Origin: Roseiarcus sp963732155
GTDB lineage: Bacteria > Pseudomonadota > Alphaproteobacteria > Rhizobiales > Beijerinckiaceae
Length of the DNA stretch: 64,000 bases
Direction: 5' to 3'
NCBI GenBank assembly: GCA_963732155.1
Contig: CAVSYB010000014.1
Coordinates: forward strand, 117,517 to 181,516
In this document: positions 17,308 to 26,169 of the stretch, one piece after another
Layout: every line of letters begins with the position of its first letter
Position numbering within the stretch: the first letter of the stretch is position 1
Notes under the pieces: model-generated
Database searches by the model: none
What the model was told of the DNA's origin: nothing
The model's input: the letters and a program-made list of their open reading frames with translations, nothing else
Position numbers and translations under genes: made by a program

Positions 17308-18003
17308 CTGGAGACCTCGCTCTATCTTCCGGTCAAGCAATTCCTCGAGGCCCTCGGCTTCCTCGTCAAGGGGGAGATCGGCGGCTGCGATATCGTGGCG
17401 CTCGGCGCGGACGGCGCGCCGCTGGTGGTCATCGGCGAATTGAAACTCTCTTTCAACCTTGAACTCGTGCTGCAAGGCGTCGACCGCGCCGCCGCCTGCG
17501 ACGAGGTCTGGCTGGCGGCGCGCCTGTCGGCGCGCGGCAAGGGTCGCGAGAGCGACCCGCGGTTCCGCAATTTGTGCCGCCGGCTCGGATTCGGATTGCT
17601 CGGCGTTCCCGAGCGCGGCGAAGTGCAGATCCTGGTCAGCCCCGCCGCGCCGAGCCCGCGTCGCGACTCGCGCCGCCGTTCGCGTCTCGTCGACGAACAT
17701 CGCCGCCGCCAGGGCGACCCGGTCGCGGGGGGCGGCTCAAAAGCGCCGATCATGACCGCCTATCGTCAACGGGCGCTCGCCTGCGCGTTCGCGATGACCC
17801 TTGGGCCGCAGCGCCCGCGCGACCTCAGGGCCGCCGTTCCCGACGCCGCCAAAATCCTGTTGCACAATGTCTACGGCTGGTTCGCCCGCGTCGAGCGCGG
17901 AACCTATGGGTTGACCGACGCCGGCCGCGCCGCGCTGGACCGCTGGCCGCAAGAGCCGCGCAGCCGCTCGGCCAGCCCGCCGATGTCGACCGCCGCTCAA
18001 TAG
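17308..18003 (+). CDS. DUF2161 (PD-(D/E)XK-like) protein with CTG start
   Basis: The family N-terminus ETSLYLPVKQFLEALGF is encoded in frame immediately after a CTG codon at 17308-17310, seven bases behind a strong AAGGAG (17295-17300). No ATG, GTG or TTG serves; the next ATG (17395) would remove the conserved first 29 residues. The 231-residue product has a nuclease-fold-like pattern: GGCDIVALGADG, then VVIGELKLSFNLELVLQ (D...ExK), and a C-terminal winged-helix-like part (KILLHNVYGWFARVERGTYG). Biochemical function is unknown. It converges with, and overlaps by seven bases, the lipoprotein gene on the other strand. Confidence 0.8.
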   Translation: METSLYLPVKQFLEALGFLVKGEIGGCDIVALGADGAPLVVIGELKLSFNLELVLQGVDRAAACDEVWLAARLSARGKGRESDPRFRNLCRRLGFGLLGVPERGEVQILVSPAAPSPRRDSRRRSRLVDEHRRRQGDPVAGGGSKAPIMTAYRQRALACAFAMTLGPQRPRDLRAAVPDAAKILLHNVYGWFARVERGTYGLTDAGRAALDRWPQEPRSRSASPPMSTAAQ

Positions 18004-18263
18004 TACGGGTAGTGCCTGTAGTAATAGCGGCGGCCGTGCCGCCAGTAGTAGCGCCTGTGCGGAATGCCCATGGTGTGCGCGACGGTCGGACCCGCCACCG
18101 CGCCCCCGACGCCGCCGACCACGAACCCCACCGGTCCGGCGACCGCGGCGCCCGCCACCGCGCCGACCGCGGCGCCGCCGACCCGTTCCGAAGGCGTATT
18201 GCAAGCCGCGACGCCCAGGGCGGCGGCGCAGACAACGATCAGATTGCGAACCGCCTTCGCCAT
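17997..18263 (-). CDS. Glycine-zipper lipoprotein (small, Tyr/His/Arg-rich tail)
   Basis: An 88-residue product starting MAKAVRNLIVVCAAALGVAAC: a lipoprotein signal with lipobox GVAAC, so Cys21 is the predicted lipidated residue. It is followed by a glycine-zipper stretch (VGGAAVGAVAGAAVAGPVGF and another GG-rich segment) and a C-terminal tail rich in Tyr, Arg and His (HRRYYWRHGRRYYYRHYPYY). Such short proteins are common in Rhizobiales envelopes; function unknown. The stop overlaps the end of the convergent DUF2161 gene. Confidence 0.72.
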   Translation of the reverse strand: MAKAVRNLIVVCAAALGVAACNTPSERVGGAAVGAVAGAAVAGPVGFVVGGVGGAVAGPTVAHTMGIPHRRYYWRHGRRYYYRHYPYY

Positions 18264-18429
18264 GTCGGAAATCCCCCGCCTCGCTCGAGCGCCCGCTTGC
18301 GCGCCGGCCCCGAACCCCGGCCGCCCGTCAAGGGCACTGTTGTCTCGAAATGTGGCGAAATAAGATCGCCCTCCGCCGCATCGCGCGAAACGGGCGCCCG
18401 GGCGCGTCGCCAGGCCGATGCGGACGCGT

Positions 18430-19206
18430 TCACCGCGCCGCAGCGATCTCGGCCCGCGCCGCGGCGCGCAGCAGCAGCTGGTCGGTCGAGACCGAACACA
18501 GCCCGAAGCCGCGCCCCGCCAGCTCCCTGGCGCGGTTGCCGTCAAAACAGAACGCGGCGGCGAACTTGCCGTGCGCTTTGGCGCGGGTGACGACTTTCGT
18601 CAGCATGGCGTCGACGTCGGCGCCGTGCGGATCGACCACCGCGCCGCGATGAAGCGCGATCGACAGATCGGAAGGACCGACGAAAACGCCGTCTATGCCG
18701 GGCGTCCCCAGGATGTCGTCAAGCGCGTCGAGCGCTTCGCGCGTCTCGATCATCGCGATCGCCAGAGTGATCGCGTTGGCGCTATGCAGATAGGCGGGGC
18801 CGACGTAGCCGCTGTGGGTCAGGGCGGCGCGCGGCCCCCAGGAGCGCTGTCCGACCGGTGGAAACTTCATGAAATCGGCGAAACGCCGAGCGTCCGCGAG
18901 GCTGTTGATCATCGGCGCGATCACCGCGGCCGCGCCGGCGTCGATCACCCGCGAGGCCGTCGAAAACTCGCCGACCGGAATGCGCACGATCGCCGGTTTG
19001 CCGGCGAGCGCCACCGCGCCGATGCCGCGCATCGCGCCCGCCAGATCGACGGCGCCATGCTGCATGTCGAGCGTCACCGTGTCATAGCCTTCGCGCGCCA
19101 GCAGTTCGGCGACCGCCGGCTCATTGACGCCAACCCAGGCCGACAGCGCGCACCGGCCCTCGCCGATCTGCCGCGCGAGCGCCCCGACAACGCCACCTTC
19201 GCTCAT
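18430..19206 (-). CDS. HpcH/HpaI-family aldolase
   Basis: A 258-residue class II pyruvate aldolase. Two consecutive ATGs (19209, 19206) follow AAGGAG; the second has the better six-base spacing. Motifs include YDTVTLDMQHGAVD with the catalytic His, VIAPMINSLADARRFADF, PPVGQRSWGPRAAL, and metal ligands in MIETREALD and IDGVFVGPSDLSIAL. The family cleaves 4-hydroxy-2-keto acids such as 2,4-dihydroxyhepta-2-ene-1,7-dioate to pyruvate and an aldehyde. No other pathway genes are adjacent, so the substrate is open. Divergent from the LTXXQ-protein gene. Confidence 0.88.
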   Translation of the reverse strand: MSEGGVVGALARQIGEGRCALSAWVGVNEPAVAELLAREGYDTVTLDMQHGAVDLAGAMRGIGAVALAGKPAIVRIPVGEFSTASRVIDAGAAAVIAPMINSLADARRFADFMKFPPVGQRSWGPRAALTHSGYVGPAYLHSANAITLAIAMIETREALDALDDILGTPGIDGVFVGPSDLSIALHRGAVVDPHGADVDAMLTKVVTRAKAHGKFAAAFCFDGNRARELAGRGFGLCSVSTDQLLLRAAARAEIAAAR

Positions 19207-19310
19207 CATGCTCTCCTTGCGCCTCGCGCCGGCGACAAGCGCGGCGATGGATTGGCCGGCCACCATTGTTTGAGGCGCGCGCGACGTCAATGGCCGGCGC
19301 CGCCGCGGCG

Positions 19311-19342
19311 AGATTACGTTTATGTAATTTGATGTAATTTGA
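19311..19342. repeat. AT-rich tandem decamer in divergent promoter region
   Basis: The decamer ATGTAATTTG occurs twice head-to-tail at 19322-19331 and 19332-19341, preceded by a related GATTACGTTT (19311-19320). It stands out as AT-rich in GC-rich surroundings, between the divergent aldolase and LTXXQ genes. It may be an operator or part of a promoter; no binding protein can be named. Confidence 0.45.
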
Positions 19343-19400
19343 CATTCGCCGGCGCAAGCCCGACGGCTGACGCGCGGTTTCAACCCTGACAGGGGTCCTC

Positions 19401-19919
19401 ATGAGGAAATTTCTTCTCGCCTCCGTCGCCCTCGCCGCCCTCGCCTCGACCGGGAGCCTCGGCGCGCTCGCCGCAGAAGGCGACGCGCCCGCGCCGACCG
19501 CCGCCGAACTGCAGAGCGGGCGGGAGGAGCGCGCCGCCATGCTCGAAGCGCATCTCGCCGGCCTGAAGGCGGGCCTCAATCTCACCGCCGAACAGCAAAA
19601 GAACTGGCCGGCTTTCGAAGCGGCGATCCGCGAGGCGGCCAGGGCGCGCGAGGAAGCGCGGCGGCAAATGCGCGAACGTATGAGCGACGCCGAGCCGCCT
19701 TCGCCGATCGAACGGATGCGCCTGATGTCCGATCGTCTGAACAAGATATCCGACGAACTGACCAAGCTCGCCGACGCCGGCAAGCCGCTTTACGACAGCC
19801 TCACTAACGAACAGAAGCGCATTTTTGGTCCGCTGCTGCGCGAATTTGTCGGGCGCGGCGTCCATCGCGGCCCGCAAACGGGCGGCGAAGGCGGGGGCGC
19901 CCCCGGACGCATGGAATAG
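19401..19919 (+). CDS. LTXXQ-motif (Spy/CpxP-like) periplasmic protein
   Basis: A 172-residue protein with signal peptide MRKFLLASVALAALASTGSL and a helical, charged mature region. Two LTXXQ-type motifs are visible: LNLTAEQQKNWPAFEAAI and YDSLTNEQKRIFGPLL. Spy/CpxP relatives act as periplasmic chaperones or stress sensors, often induced by envelope stress or metals; Rhizobiales versions are mostly uncharacterised. The C-terminus is Gly-rich. The AT-rich tandem repeat lies about 60-80 bases before the ATG. Confidence 0.82.
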   Translation: MRKFLLASVALAALASTGSLGALAAEGDAPAPTAAELQSGREERAAMLEAHLAGLKAGLNLTAEQQKNWPAFEAAIREAARAREEARRQMRERMSDAEPPSPIERMRLMSDRLNKISDELTKLADAGKPLYDSLTNEQKRIFGPLLREFVGRGVHRGPQTGGEGGGAPGRME

Positions 19920-19954
19920 GCGCGCGCTGTTGCGGCGGGGAAAGGACGCAGGCG

Positions 19955-20608
19955 TCATCGAAAGCGAAAGACGCCGGCGCGCTTGACGTCGGCGTCCTCG
20001 AGCGCGCGGGTCACCGGCACATCGTAGGCGGCGATCGGCTCCAGCAAATCCCTTGCCAGATACGCGCGCCAGGGATCGCCGATGAGAACCGCGGCGCCGC
20101 GCCGGGCGAGGGCGGCGAGCCAGCGCGTCACCGCTTCGGCCATGTCGCGCTGATAGGAAACGTCGCCGGCGAGCACGACGTCCCAGCCGTCGTCCGCGCC
20201 GATCAGGTCGTCCGCCCGCGCGACGAGCGAAACGCCGTTCTGCGCGGCGTTGAGCGCCATCGCCGCGAGCGCCAATTCATCGATTTCGCTCGCCTCGGCC
20301 ACCGCCGCGCCCGCCTTGGCGGCGGCGATCGCCGCCAGGCCGGACCCCGCCGCGAAATCGAGCACCCGCCGCCCCGCGACGAGATCGGGATGATCGAGAA
20401 CATGGCGCGCCAGCGCCTGGCCGCCAGCCCAGGCGAAGGCCCAGTACGGCGGCGGCAGACCGATCCGCCCGAGTTCTTCCTCGGTCTTTTCCCACAAGTC
20501 GGTCGCTTCATCGGCGAGGCGCAGATGAATCTCCGGCGCCAGCGGCGTCGCGAGCCAGCGCGTGTGCGCGAGGACGAAGGCGGATCGGTCGAGGATCGGC
20601 GCGCTCAT
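19955..20608 (-). CDS. Class I SAM-dependent methyltransferase (ETFB lysine methyltransferase-like)
   Basis: A 217-residue protein. The SAM-binding motif is RVLDFAAGSGLAAIAAAKAG, preceded by PPPYWAFAWAGGQALARHVL, the hallmark of the Nnt1/ETFB-lysine-methyltransferase group (Methyltransf_16/PrmA-like). Motif DVVLAGDVSYQRDMAE follows. Substrate is probably a protein lysine or a small molecule. Its ATG overlaps the UPF0262 stop (ATGA), so it is the last member of the murA-DUF2948-hisD-UPF0262 operon. Confidence 0.82.
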   Translation of the reverse strand: MSAPILDRSAFVLAHTRWLATPLAPEIHLRLADEATDLWEKTEEELGRIGLPPPYWAFAWAGGQALARHVLDHPDLVAGRRVLDFAAGSGLAAIAAAKAGAAVAEASEIDELALAAMALNAAQNGVSLVARADDLIGADDGWDVVLAGDVSYQRDMAEAVTRWLAALARRGAAVLIGDPWRAYLARDLLEPIAAYDVPVTRALEDADVKRAGVFRFR

Positions 20609-21093
20609 GCCTTCCAATGCAGCGCGCAGATCAACGTGAAAAGGCGGCGCGCCGTCGCGCTGTCGATCTCGACCTTGTCGGCCAGCCTTTGCGCGACGAG
20701 TTCCGCCCCTTCGTTGTGGAGCGCGCCGCGGCCCCTGTCGATCGCCTCGATGCGCGCCGGGCTCGCCGTCCGGATCGCGGCGTAATAGCTCTCGCAGACC
20801 ATGAAATAGTCCTTCAGGATCGAGCGGAACGGGGTCAACGAAAAGCCGAACGACAGCGCCGTCTCGCCCTTCGAAGTCCTCACTTCGAACGCCAGCCTGG
20901 AATCCTGCAGGGCGATGCGCAGACTGTAGGGGCCGTCGTCGCGCCCGGGCAGGCCGAAGCTGTTCTCTTCGACCAGGTCGTAAATCGCAATCGCCCGTTC
21001 GTGCTCCTGATCGGCGTTGCCGCGCCGAATCGAACCGCCGTCGAGCACGACCTCGAACAGCCGCCGGCGCTTTGCGCCCTCCTCTGCGCTCAC
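20605..21093 (-). CDS. UPF0262 family protein
   Basis: A 162-residue protein beginning at GTG 21093, which overlaps the hisD stop (GTGA). The conserved core HERAIAIYDLVEENSF, then FSLTPFRSILKDYFMVCESYY and RGALHNEGAELVAQRLADKV matches the alphaproteobacterial UPF0262 family found after hisD. Function unknown. Located in the cytoplasm as far as can be judged; no signal or membrane segment. The four-base overlaps at both ends imply tight co-translation with hisD and the downstream methyltransferase. Confidence 0.85.
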   Translation of the reverse strand: MSAEEGAKRRRLFEVVLDGGSIRRGNADQEHERAIAIYDLVEENSFGLPGRDDGPYSLRIALQDSRLAFEVRTSKGETALSFGFSLTPFRSILKDYFMVCESYYAAIRTASPARIEAIDRGRGALHNEGAELVAQRLADKVEIDSATARRLFTLICALHWKA

Positions 21094-22394
21094 CGGGTTC
21101 CACCGCGATCGAGACGGAGCGCGACGGAGCGCGCGTGAGCCGCGAGCCCTTCGGCTTCGCCGAGGGCGATCGCCGCGGGCCCCAGCGCCGCGAGCGCCCG
21201 CGCGTCGCACCGCAGCAACGAGGTGCGCTTGACGAAGTCGAGCACGCCGAGACCGGAGGAGAAGCGCGCCGAGCGCGCGGTCGGCAACACGTGATTGGAG
21301 CCGCCGACATAATCGCCGATCGCCTCGGGCGTGAAGGCGCCGAGAAAGATGGCGCCGACGTTGTTGACGCTGCGACCCAGCGCGTCGGCGTCGCGGGCGA
21401 TGATTTCCAGATGCTCGGGCGCGAGCCGATCGACCAGCGGCGCCGCCGCGGCCAGGCTGGGCGCCAGAATGATCGCGCCGAAATCGCGCCAGCTCGCGCC
21501 GGCGATCGCCTTTCTCGGCAGCCCGTCGAGCTGGCTTTCGACAGCTGCGGCGACCTCGCGGGCGAGCCGCGCGTCGTCGGTGATCAGGATCGACTGCGCC
21601 GCCTCGTCATGCTCGGCCTGCGCCAGGAGATCGGCGGCGACGAATTGTGGGTCGGCCGAAGAATTGGCGAGCACCACGACTTCCGACGGGCCGGCGATCA
21701 TGTCGATGCCGACCACGCCGAACACCCGCCGCTTGGCGGCGGCGACATAGGCGTTGCCGGGGCCCATGATCTTGGCGACGGGCCGGATGGTTTGCGTGCC
21801 ATAGGCGAGCGCGGCGATCGCCTGCGCGCCGCCGACGCGGTAGATTTCCGAAACGCCGGCGAGCCTGGCGGCGGCCAACACCAGCGGATTGATCTTCCCC
21901 TCGGGCGCGGGAACCGTCATGACGATGCGCGGGCAGCCGGCGACCTTGGCCGGCACGGCGTTCATGACGACGGAGGAAGGATAGCTCGCCGCCCCGCCGG
22001 GCACGTAGAGGCCGACGGCGTCGATGGCGCGCCAGCGCCAGCCCAATTCGACGCCGAGCGCGTCGACAAACGACATGTCGGCTGGCTTCTGGCGCAGGTG
22101 ATAGGCCAGCACGCGCTCGTGAGCGAGTTCGAGCGCGGCCAACGCGGCCGGATTGCATTTGTCGAAGGCGGCGCCGATCTCCCGCTCCGTCACGGCGAGG
22201 CCGAGACGCGCCAGATCGACCCGATCGAACCGCCGCGAATGCTCGACAAGCGCCTCATCGCCCCGCCGGCGGACATCTTCGATGATCGAGGCGACGGCAG
22301 CGTCGACGTCGGCCGAAACCTCGCGCTTGGACCCCAGCAGGGCCTCGAAGCCCGCGTCAAATCCTTCAGCGTCCATATCCAGGCGAACCGGCAT
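21090..22394 (-). CDS. hisD: Histidinol dehydrogenase
   Basis: A 434-residue HisD of normal length. It has AVGLYVPGGAASYPSSVVMN, RVGGAQAIAALAYGT, IMGPGNAYVAAAKR and the zinc/active-site region IDMIAGPSEVVVLA, then LLAQAEHDEAAQSILIT and LAPEHLEII; the ending contains GDYVGGSNHVLPTARSARFS. It catalyses the last two oxidations of histidine biosynthesis, L-histidinol to L-histidine with NAD. The ATG at 22394 follows the DUF2948 gene by 22 bases; the same arrangement is standard in Rhizobiales. Confidence 0.97.
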   Translation of the reverse strand: MPVRLDMDAEGFDAGFEALLGSKREVSADVDAAVASIIEDVRRRGDEALVEHSRRFDRVDLARLGLAVTEREIGAAFDKCNPAALAALELAHERVLAYHLRQKPADMSFVDALGVELGWRWRAIDAVGLYVPGGAASYPSSVVMNAVPAKVAGCPRIVMTVPAPEGKINPLVLAAARLAGVSEIYRVGGAQAIAALAYGTQTIRPVAKIMGPGNAYVAAAKRRVFGVVGIDMIAGPSEVVVLANSSADPQFVAADLLAQAEHDEAAQSILITDDARLAREVAAAVESQLDGLPRKAIAGASWRDFGAIILAPSLAAAAPLVDRLAPEHLEIIARDADALGRSVNNVGAIFLGAFTPEAIGDYVGGSNHVLPTARSARFSSGLGVLDFVKRTSLLRCDARALAALGPAAIALGEAEGLAAHARSVALRLDRGGTR

Positions 22395-22416
22395 CAACGT
22401 CTCCGATCGAAAGGGA

Positions 22417-22875
22417 TCAGCGGCCGGCGCCGGTCGGCGGCGCGTCATGGCCAAGGCAAACCTCGGCTTCGCTGCGCGGACCGATGTCGCGCAATTCCGC
22501 TTCGAGACACTCCACCTCGAGCCGCACCGCGGCGCCGCCGAAGAAGGCGAGCGTGACGAAGCCTGACGGCGCGTCGGTCTCTTCAAAGCCGATCGCCAGC
22601 AGGTTGAGCGTTTCGTCCGGATCGCCGCGGTCGAGGCCGATGTGAACGACTTTCAGCACTCGTTCGAAACGCAACACCGCGCCGACGCGCTCGTGACGGC
22701 CTTGGGCCGCGGCGCTCCAGTCATAGCGCATCGCCGCCAGGGCGAAGCGCTTCTGCGCGGGCAGATAGGTCATTTCCTCGCGCTGCACGCAGGAATCCTG
22801 CACGTGCGCGGAGATGACCGCGAGATCTTCGGCGTCGAAGGCGATCAGCTTCAGCTCGGTTGCGGCCTCGTCCAT
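22417..22875 (-). CDS. DUF2948 family protein
   Basis: A 152-residue cytoplasmic protein. The core ELKLIAFDAEDLAVISAHVQ, DSCVQREEMTYLPAQKRFAL and FGGAAVRLEVECLEAELRDI is the DUF2948 pattern. This gene is found between murA and hisD in many Rhizobiales; function is unknown. It starts 3 bases after the murA stop, so co-translation with murA is likely. Confidence 0.85.
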   Translation of the reverse strand: MDEAATELKLIAFDAEDLAVISAHVQDSCVQREEMTYLPAQKRFALAAMRYDWSAAAQGRHERVGAVLRFERVLKVVHIGLDRGDPDETLNLLAIGFEETDAPSGFVTLAFFGGAAVRLEVECLEAELRDIGPRSEAEVCLGHDAPPTGAGR

Positions 22876-22878
22876 TGC

Positions 22879-24168
22879 TCATCCTGAAACCCGGGTGATG
22901 TCGGCGCCGCAACCGCCGAGCTTTCGTTCGAGATCCTCAAATCCACGATCGAGATGATAGACGCGGTTGACCGTCGTTTCGCCTTCCGCGGCGAGCGCGG
23001 CGATGACCAGGGAGACCGAAGCGCGCAGATCGGTCGCCATGACCGGCGCGCCGCGCAATTTCCCGACCCCTTCGACGATCGCCGTATCGCCCTCCAGCCT
23101 GATGCGCGCGCCAAGCCGCGCCAGTTCCTGCACGTGCATGAACCGGTTCTCGAAGATCGTCTCCTTGATGCGCGAGACGCCGCTGGCGCGGGTCATCAGC
23201 GCCATGAACTGCGCCTGAAGATCGGTCGCAAAACCGGGAAACGGCGCGGTCGAAATGTCCACCGCGCTGACGCCCGCGCCGTTGCGGCGCACCCGAACGC
23301 CGCGGTTGTCGCTGGTCACCGTCGCGCCGGCGGCGGACAGCGCGTCGAGTGATTCCTGGAGCAGGTGGGGCCCGACGCCCTCCAGCAGCACGTCGCCGCC
23401 GGTCATCGCCGCGGCGGTCGCGTAGGTGCCCGCCTCGATGCGGTCGGGCAGCACGGAATGGCGCGCGCCGTTCAGGCGGGCGACGCCCGTCACCTCGATC
23501 GTCGAAGTCCCGGCGCCATGAATCCGCGCGCCCATCTTGTTGAGGCAATCGGCAAGGTCCTGAACCTCCGGTTCGCGCGCGGCGTTGCGGATGACGCTCG
23601 TCCCATGCGCCGTCGCGGCGGCCATCAGCGCGGTGTGCGTGCCGCCCACCGTCACCTTGGGAAATTCGATCTCGGCGCCGATGAAACCGCGCGGCGTCGT
23701 CGCCACGACATAGCCGGCGTCGATGTCCACCTTGGCGCCGAGCCGCTCGAGCGCCATCAGCAACAGATCGACCGGACGCGTGCCGATCGCGCAACCGCCG
23801 GGCAACGAGACGCGCGCTTCGCCCATGCGCGCAAGCAGGGGCGCTATCACCCAGAAGCTGGCGCGCATCTTGGAGACGAGTTCGTAGGGCGCGGTGGTGT
23901 CGACGATCGCCCGGGCGGTCAGATGCGCGGTCTGCCCCGGTTTGGCTTCTCCGGCGCGGCGCTTGCCGTCGAGCGAATAATCGACGCCGTGATTGCCGAG
24001 AATGCGCACGAGCTGGCTGACGTCGGCGAGGCGCGGCAGATTCTCCAGGGTCAAGGTCTGTTCGGTCAACAGGCTGGCGATCATCAACGGCAAGGCGGCG
24101 TTCTTGGCCCCGGAAATCTGGATCGTCCCGTTGAGCTTGGCGCCGCCCCTGATTTGAATGCGATCCAT
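22879..24168 (-). CDS. murA: UDP-N-acetylglucosamine 1-carboxyvinyltransferase
   Basis: A 429-residue MurA of normal size. Visible signatures: SGAKNAALPLMIASLL with the substrate Lys-Asn, the catalytic Cys in LPGGCAIGTRPVDLLL, and TTPRGFIGAEIEFPKVTVGG. Later segments PFPGFATDLQAQFMALM and the C-terminal RASVSLVIAALAAEG are also typical. It transfers enolpyruvate from PEP to UDP-GlcNAc, the first committed step of peptidoglycan synthesis, in the cytoplasm. It heads the murA-DUF2948-hisD-UPF0262-methyltransferase operon. Confidence 0.97.
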   Translation of the reverse strand: MDRIQIRGGAKLNGTIQISGAKNAALPLMIASLLTEQTLTLENLPRLADVSQLVRILGNHGVDYSLDGKRRAGEAKPGQTAHLTARAIVDTTAPYELVSKMRASFWVIAPLLARMGEARVSLPGGCAIGTRPVDLLLMALERLGAKVDIDAGYVVATTPRGFIGAEIEFPKVTVGGTHTALMAAATAHGTSVIRNAAREPEVQDLADCLNKMGARIHGAGTSTIEVTGVARLNGARHSVLPDRIEAGTYATAAAMTGGDVLLEGVGPHLLQESLDALSAAGATVTSDNRGVRVRRNGAGVSAVDISTAPFPGFATDLQAQFMALMTRASGVSRIKETIFENRFMHVQELARLGARIRLEGDTAIVEGVGKLRGAPVMATDLRASVSLVIAALAAEGETTVNRVYHLDRGFEDLERKLGGCGADITRVSG

Positions 24169-24209
24169 GATCGAAATGCTCCGTTGGTCCCCGATGTCCC
24201 GCTGCGGCG

Positions 24210-24407
24210 TCAGCTTTCCCCGTTTTCGGACGGCGGCGCGGCGGCGACCGCCGCCGGGACGTCCGGCGCGCGATGAACCGTAGCGGCGCCGCCTGGCGTC
24301 CGGCCGCGCTGCTGGGCCTTGCGCCGTTTCAAGTTCTCGCGCAGCGCCGCCGCCAGCCGGTCGCGCCGCCGCCTTTCGCCGATCTCCCGCCCATGATCCG
24401 AGGCCAT
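24210..24407 (-). CDS. Small conserved hypothetical protein upstream of murA
   Basis: A 65-residue product beginning MASDHGREIGERRRRDRLAA, then ALRENLKRRKAQQRGRTPGG, a very basic helix of a kind often seen in small alphaproteobacterial proteins near this position, with a low-complexity Ala/Pro tail. It ends 41 bases before murA on the same strand. No function is known. The possibility that it is non-coding remains because it is short and compositionally biased. Confidence 0.5.
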   Translation of the reverse strand: MASDHGREIGERRRRDRLAAALRENLKRRKAQQRGRTPGGAATVHRAPDVPAAVAAAPPSENGES

Positions 24408-24477
24408 TGCGCCCCCAAAGCGCTTTGTTCGCGCCGTCGCTTGATAGGCTCCCCCGGGAATCGGGGCAAGCCCGGTC

Positions 24478-26148
24478 CTATCGCGCGCTCTCGATCAGCC
24501 GCTTGGCGGCGGCGCGCGCTTCTTCGGTGATGGTTGCGCCGGCGAGCATCCGCGCGATTTCCTCGCGGCGGGCCGGCGGATCGAGCGCCAGAACACGGGT
24601 GGCGACGCGCTCGCCGCGCCCGACGTCGCTCTTGGCGATCCTGAAATGGCTGGTCGAACGCGCCGCGACCTGCGGCGCATGGGTGACCGCAAGCACCTGG
24701 GTGCGCGCCGCCAGACGCGCCAGACGCTGACCGATGGCGTCGGCGACGGCGCCGCCGACCCCCGTATCGATCTCGTCGAACACCAAAGTCGGCGCCGAGC
24801 CGCGGTCGGCGAGGGCGACCTTCAAAGCGAGCATGAACCGCGCCAGTTCGCCTCCCGAGGCCACTTTCATCAGGGGACCCGCTCGCGAACCCGGATTGGT
24901 TTGCACGCTGAACTCCACCCGATCGATCCCCTCGGCCGACAACAACGCGGAATCGCTGGCGATTTCGACGATGAAGCGCGCGCGCTCGAGTTTCAGCGGC
25001 GCAAGCTCGGCTTCCACCGCGCTTTCCAGTTGGCGGGCGCTCGCCCGGCGCGCCTTCGATAGGGCGGCCGCGGCGCGGTCATATTCGAGGCGCGCCGCCT
25101 TGGCCGCCTCGCCGAGCGCCGCAAGCTTGACCCGCCCGGCGTCAAGGGCGGCGAGGTCCGTCGCGTATTTTTCGGCGAGCGCCGGCAATCCAGCGACCGG
25201 CGCCGAATATTTGCGCGCCATGCCGCGCAGCGCGAACAGCCGCTCTTCGACGCGTTCGAGCTCATGGGGGTCGAAATCGGCTGCGCGCAGCGCCGCCTCG
25301 ATCGCGGCGGCCGCCGCGTCGAGCGCTTCGAGCGCGTCGTCCAACGCCTGCACGCACGGCCCGACAAGCGCGGGAGCCTGGGAAAAACGCCTTTCCAGGC
25401 GACGCGCGGCGGCGGCGAGAACGGGCGTCGGCGAGGCCTCGCCGGACAGGCTGTCATGAACCTGGCGGATGTCGGCCGCGACCTTTTCGGCTTGCATCAT
25501 TTGCGAGCGGCGCTCGGCGAGCGTCTCCTCCTCGCCGGGCCGGGCCGCCAGTCTGGTCAGCTCCTGGTGGGCGTGGGCGGCGAAATCGGCGTCGGCCTGA
25601 GCCGCCTCGACGCGCGCCGATTCGACCGCCCGTTCCGCCTCGACGGCCTTGAGCGCGCCGAAGGCCGCCCGCGTCGCCAGCGCCAGCGCATCCAGACCGC
25701 CATAGGCGTCCACCAGCGCGCGATGCGCCGAGGCGTCCATCAGCGCGCGCTCTTCGTGCTGCCCGTGGATTTCGACGAGCCCGGCGGAAATCTCACGAAT
25801 CAGCTGGGCGCTGACCGGCTGGTCGTTGACGAAGGCGCGGGTTCGCCCATCCGCCATCTGCACGCGGCGCAGGATCAGCTGCCCATCGGTTTCGATGTCC
25901 CGTTGGCGCGCAACGGCGAGCGCCGGATGGTCGGCGGCGAGCTCGAAGGCCGCCGTCACCTGGCCCTGCGCCTGGCCGTGGCGCACCAATGCGCCCTCGC
26001 CGCGCGCGCCGAGCGCGAGGGACAGGGCGTCCAGGAGAATCGACTTGCCGGCGCCGGTTTCGCCGGTGAGGATCGACAGACCGGCCGAGAATTCAAGATC
26101 CAGTTGATCGATCAGCACAATGTCGCGGATCGCGAGCCGAACGAGCAT
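24478..26148 (-). CDS. recN: DNA repair protein RecN
   Basis: A 556-residue SMC-like protein. The ATG at 26148 gives the family N-terminus MLVRLAIRDIVLIDQLDLEF; GGAGGAAGG lies about nine bases upstream. Walker A is TGETGAGKSILLDAL; a long helical middle region (residues about 150-370) forms the coiled coil; the C-terminal signature KVASGGELARFMLALK is followed by Walker B PTLVFDEIDTGVGGAVADAI and HAPQVAA. It acts in recombinational double-strand-break repair. It lies 22 bases after bamD on the same strand. Confidence 0.95.
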   Translation of the reverse strand: MLVRLAIRDIVLIDQLDLEFSAGLSILTGETGAGKSILLDALSLALGARGEGALVRHGQAQGQVTAAFELAADHPALAVARQRDIETDGQLILRRVQMADGRTRAFVNDQPVSAQLIREISAGLVEIHGQHEERALMDASAHRALVDAYGGLDALALATRAAFGALKAVEAERAVESARVEAAQADADFAAHAHQELTRLAARPGEEETLAERRSQMMQAEKVAADIRQVHDSLSGEASPTPVLAAAARRLERRFSQAPALVGPCVQALDDALEALDAAAAAIEAALRAADFDPHELERVEERLFALRGMARKYSAPVAGLPALAEKYATDLAALDAGRVKLAALGEAAKAARLEYDRAAAALSKARRASARQLESAVEAELAPLKLERARFIVEIASDSALLSAEGIDRVEFSVQTNPGSRAGPLMKVASGGELARFMLALKVALADRGSAPTLVFDEIDTGVGGAVADAIGQRLARLAARTQVLAVTHAPQVAARSTSHFRIAKSDVGRGERVATRVLALDPPARREEIARMLAGATITEEARAAAKRLIESAR

Positions 26149-26169
26149 AAGGAGGCGCCTTCCTCCCAA

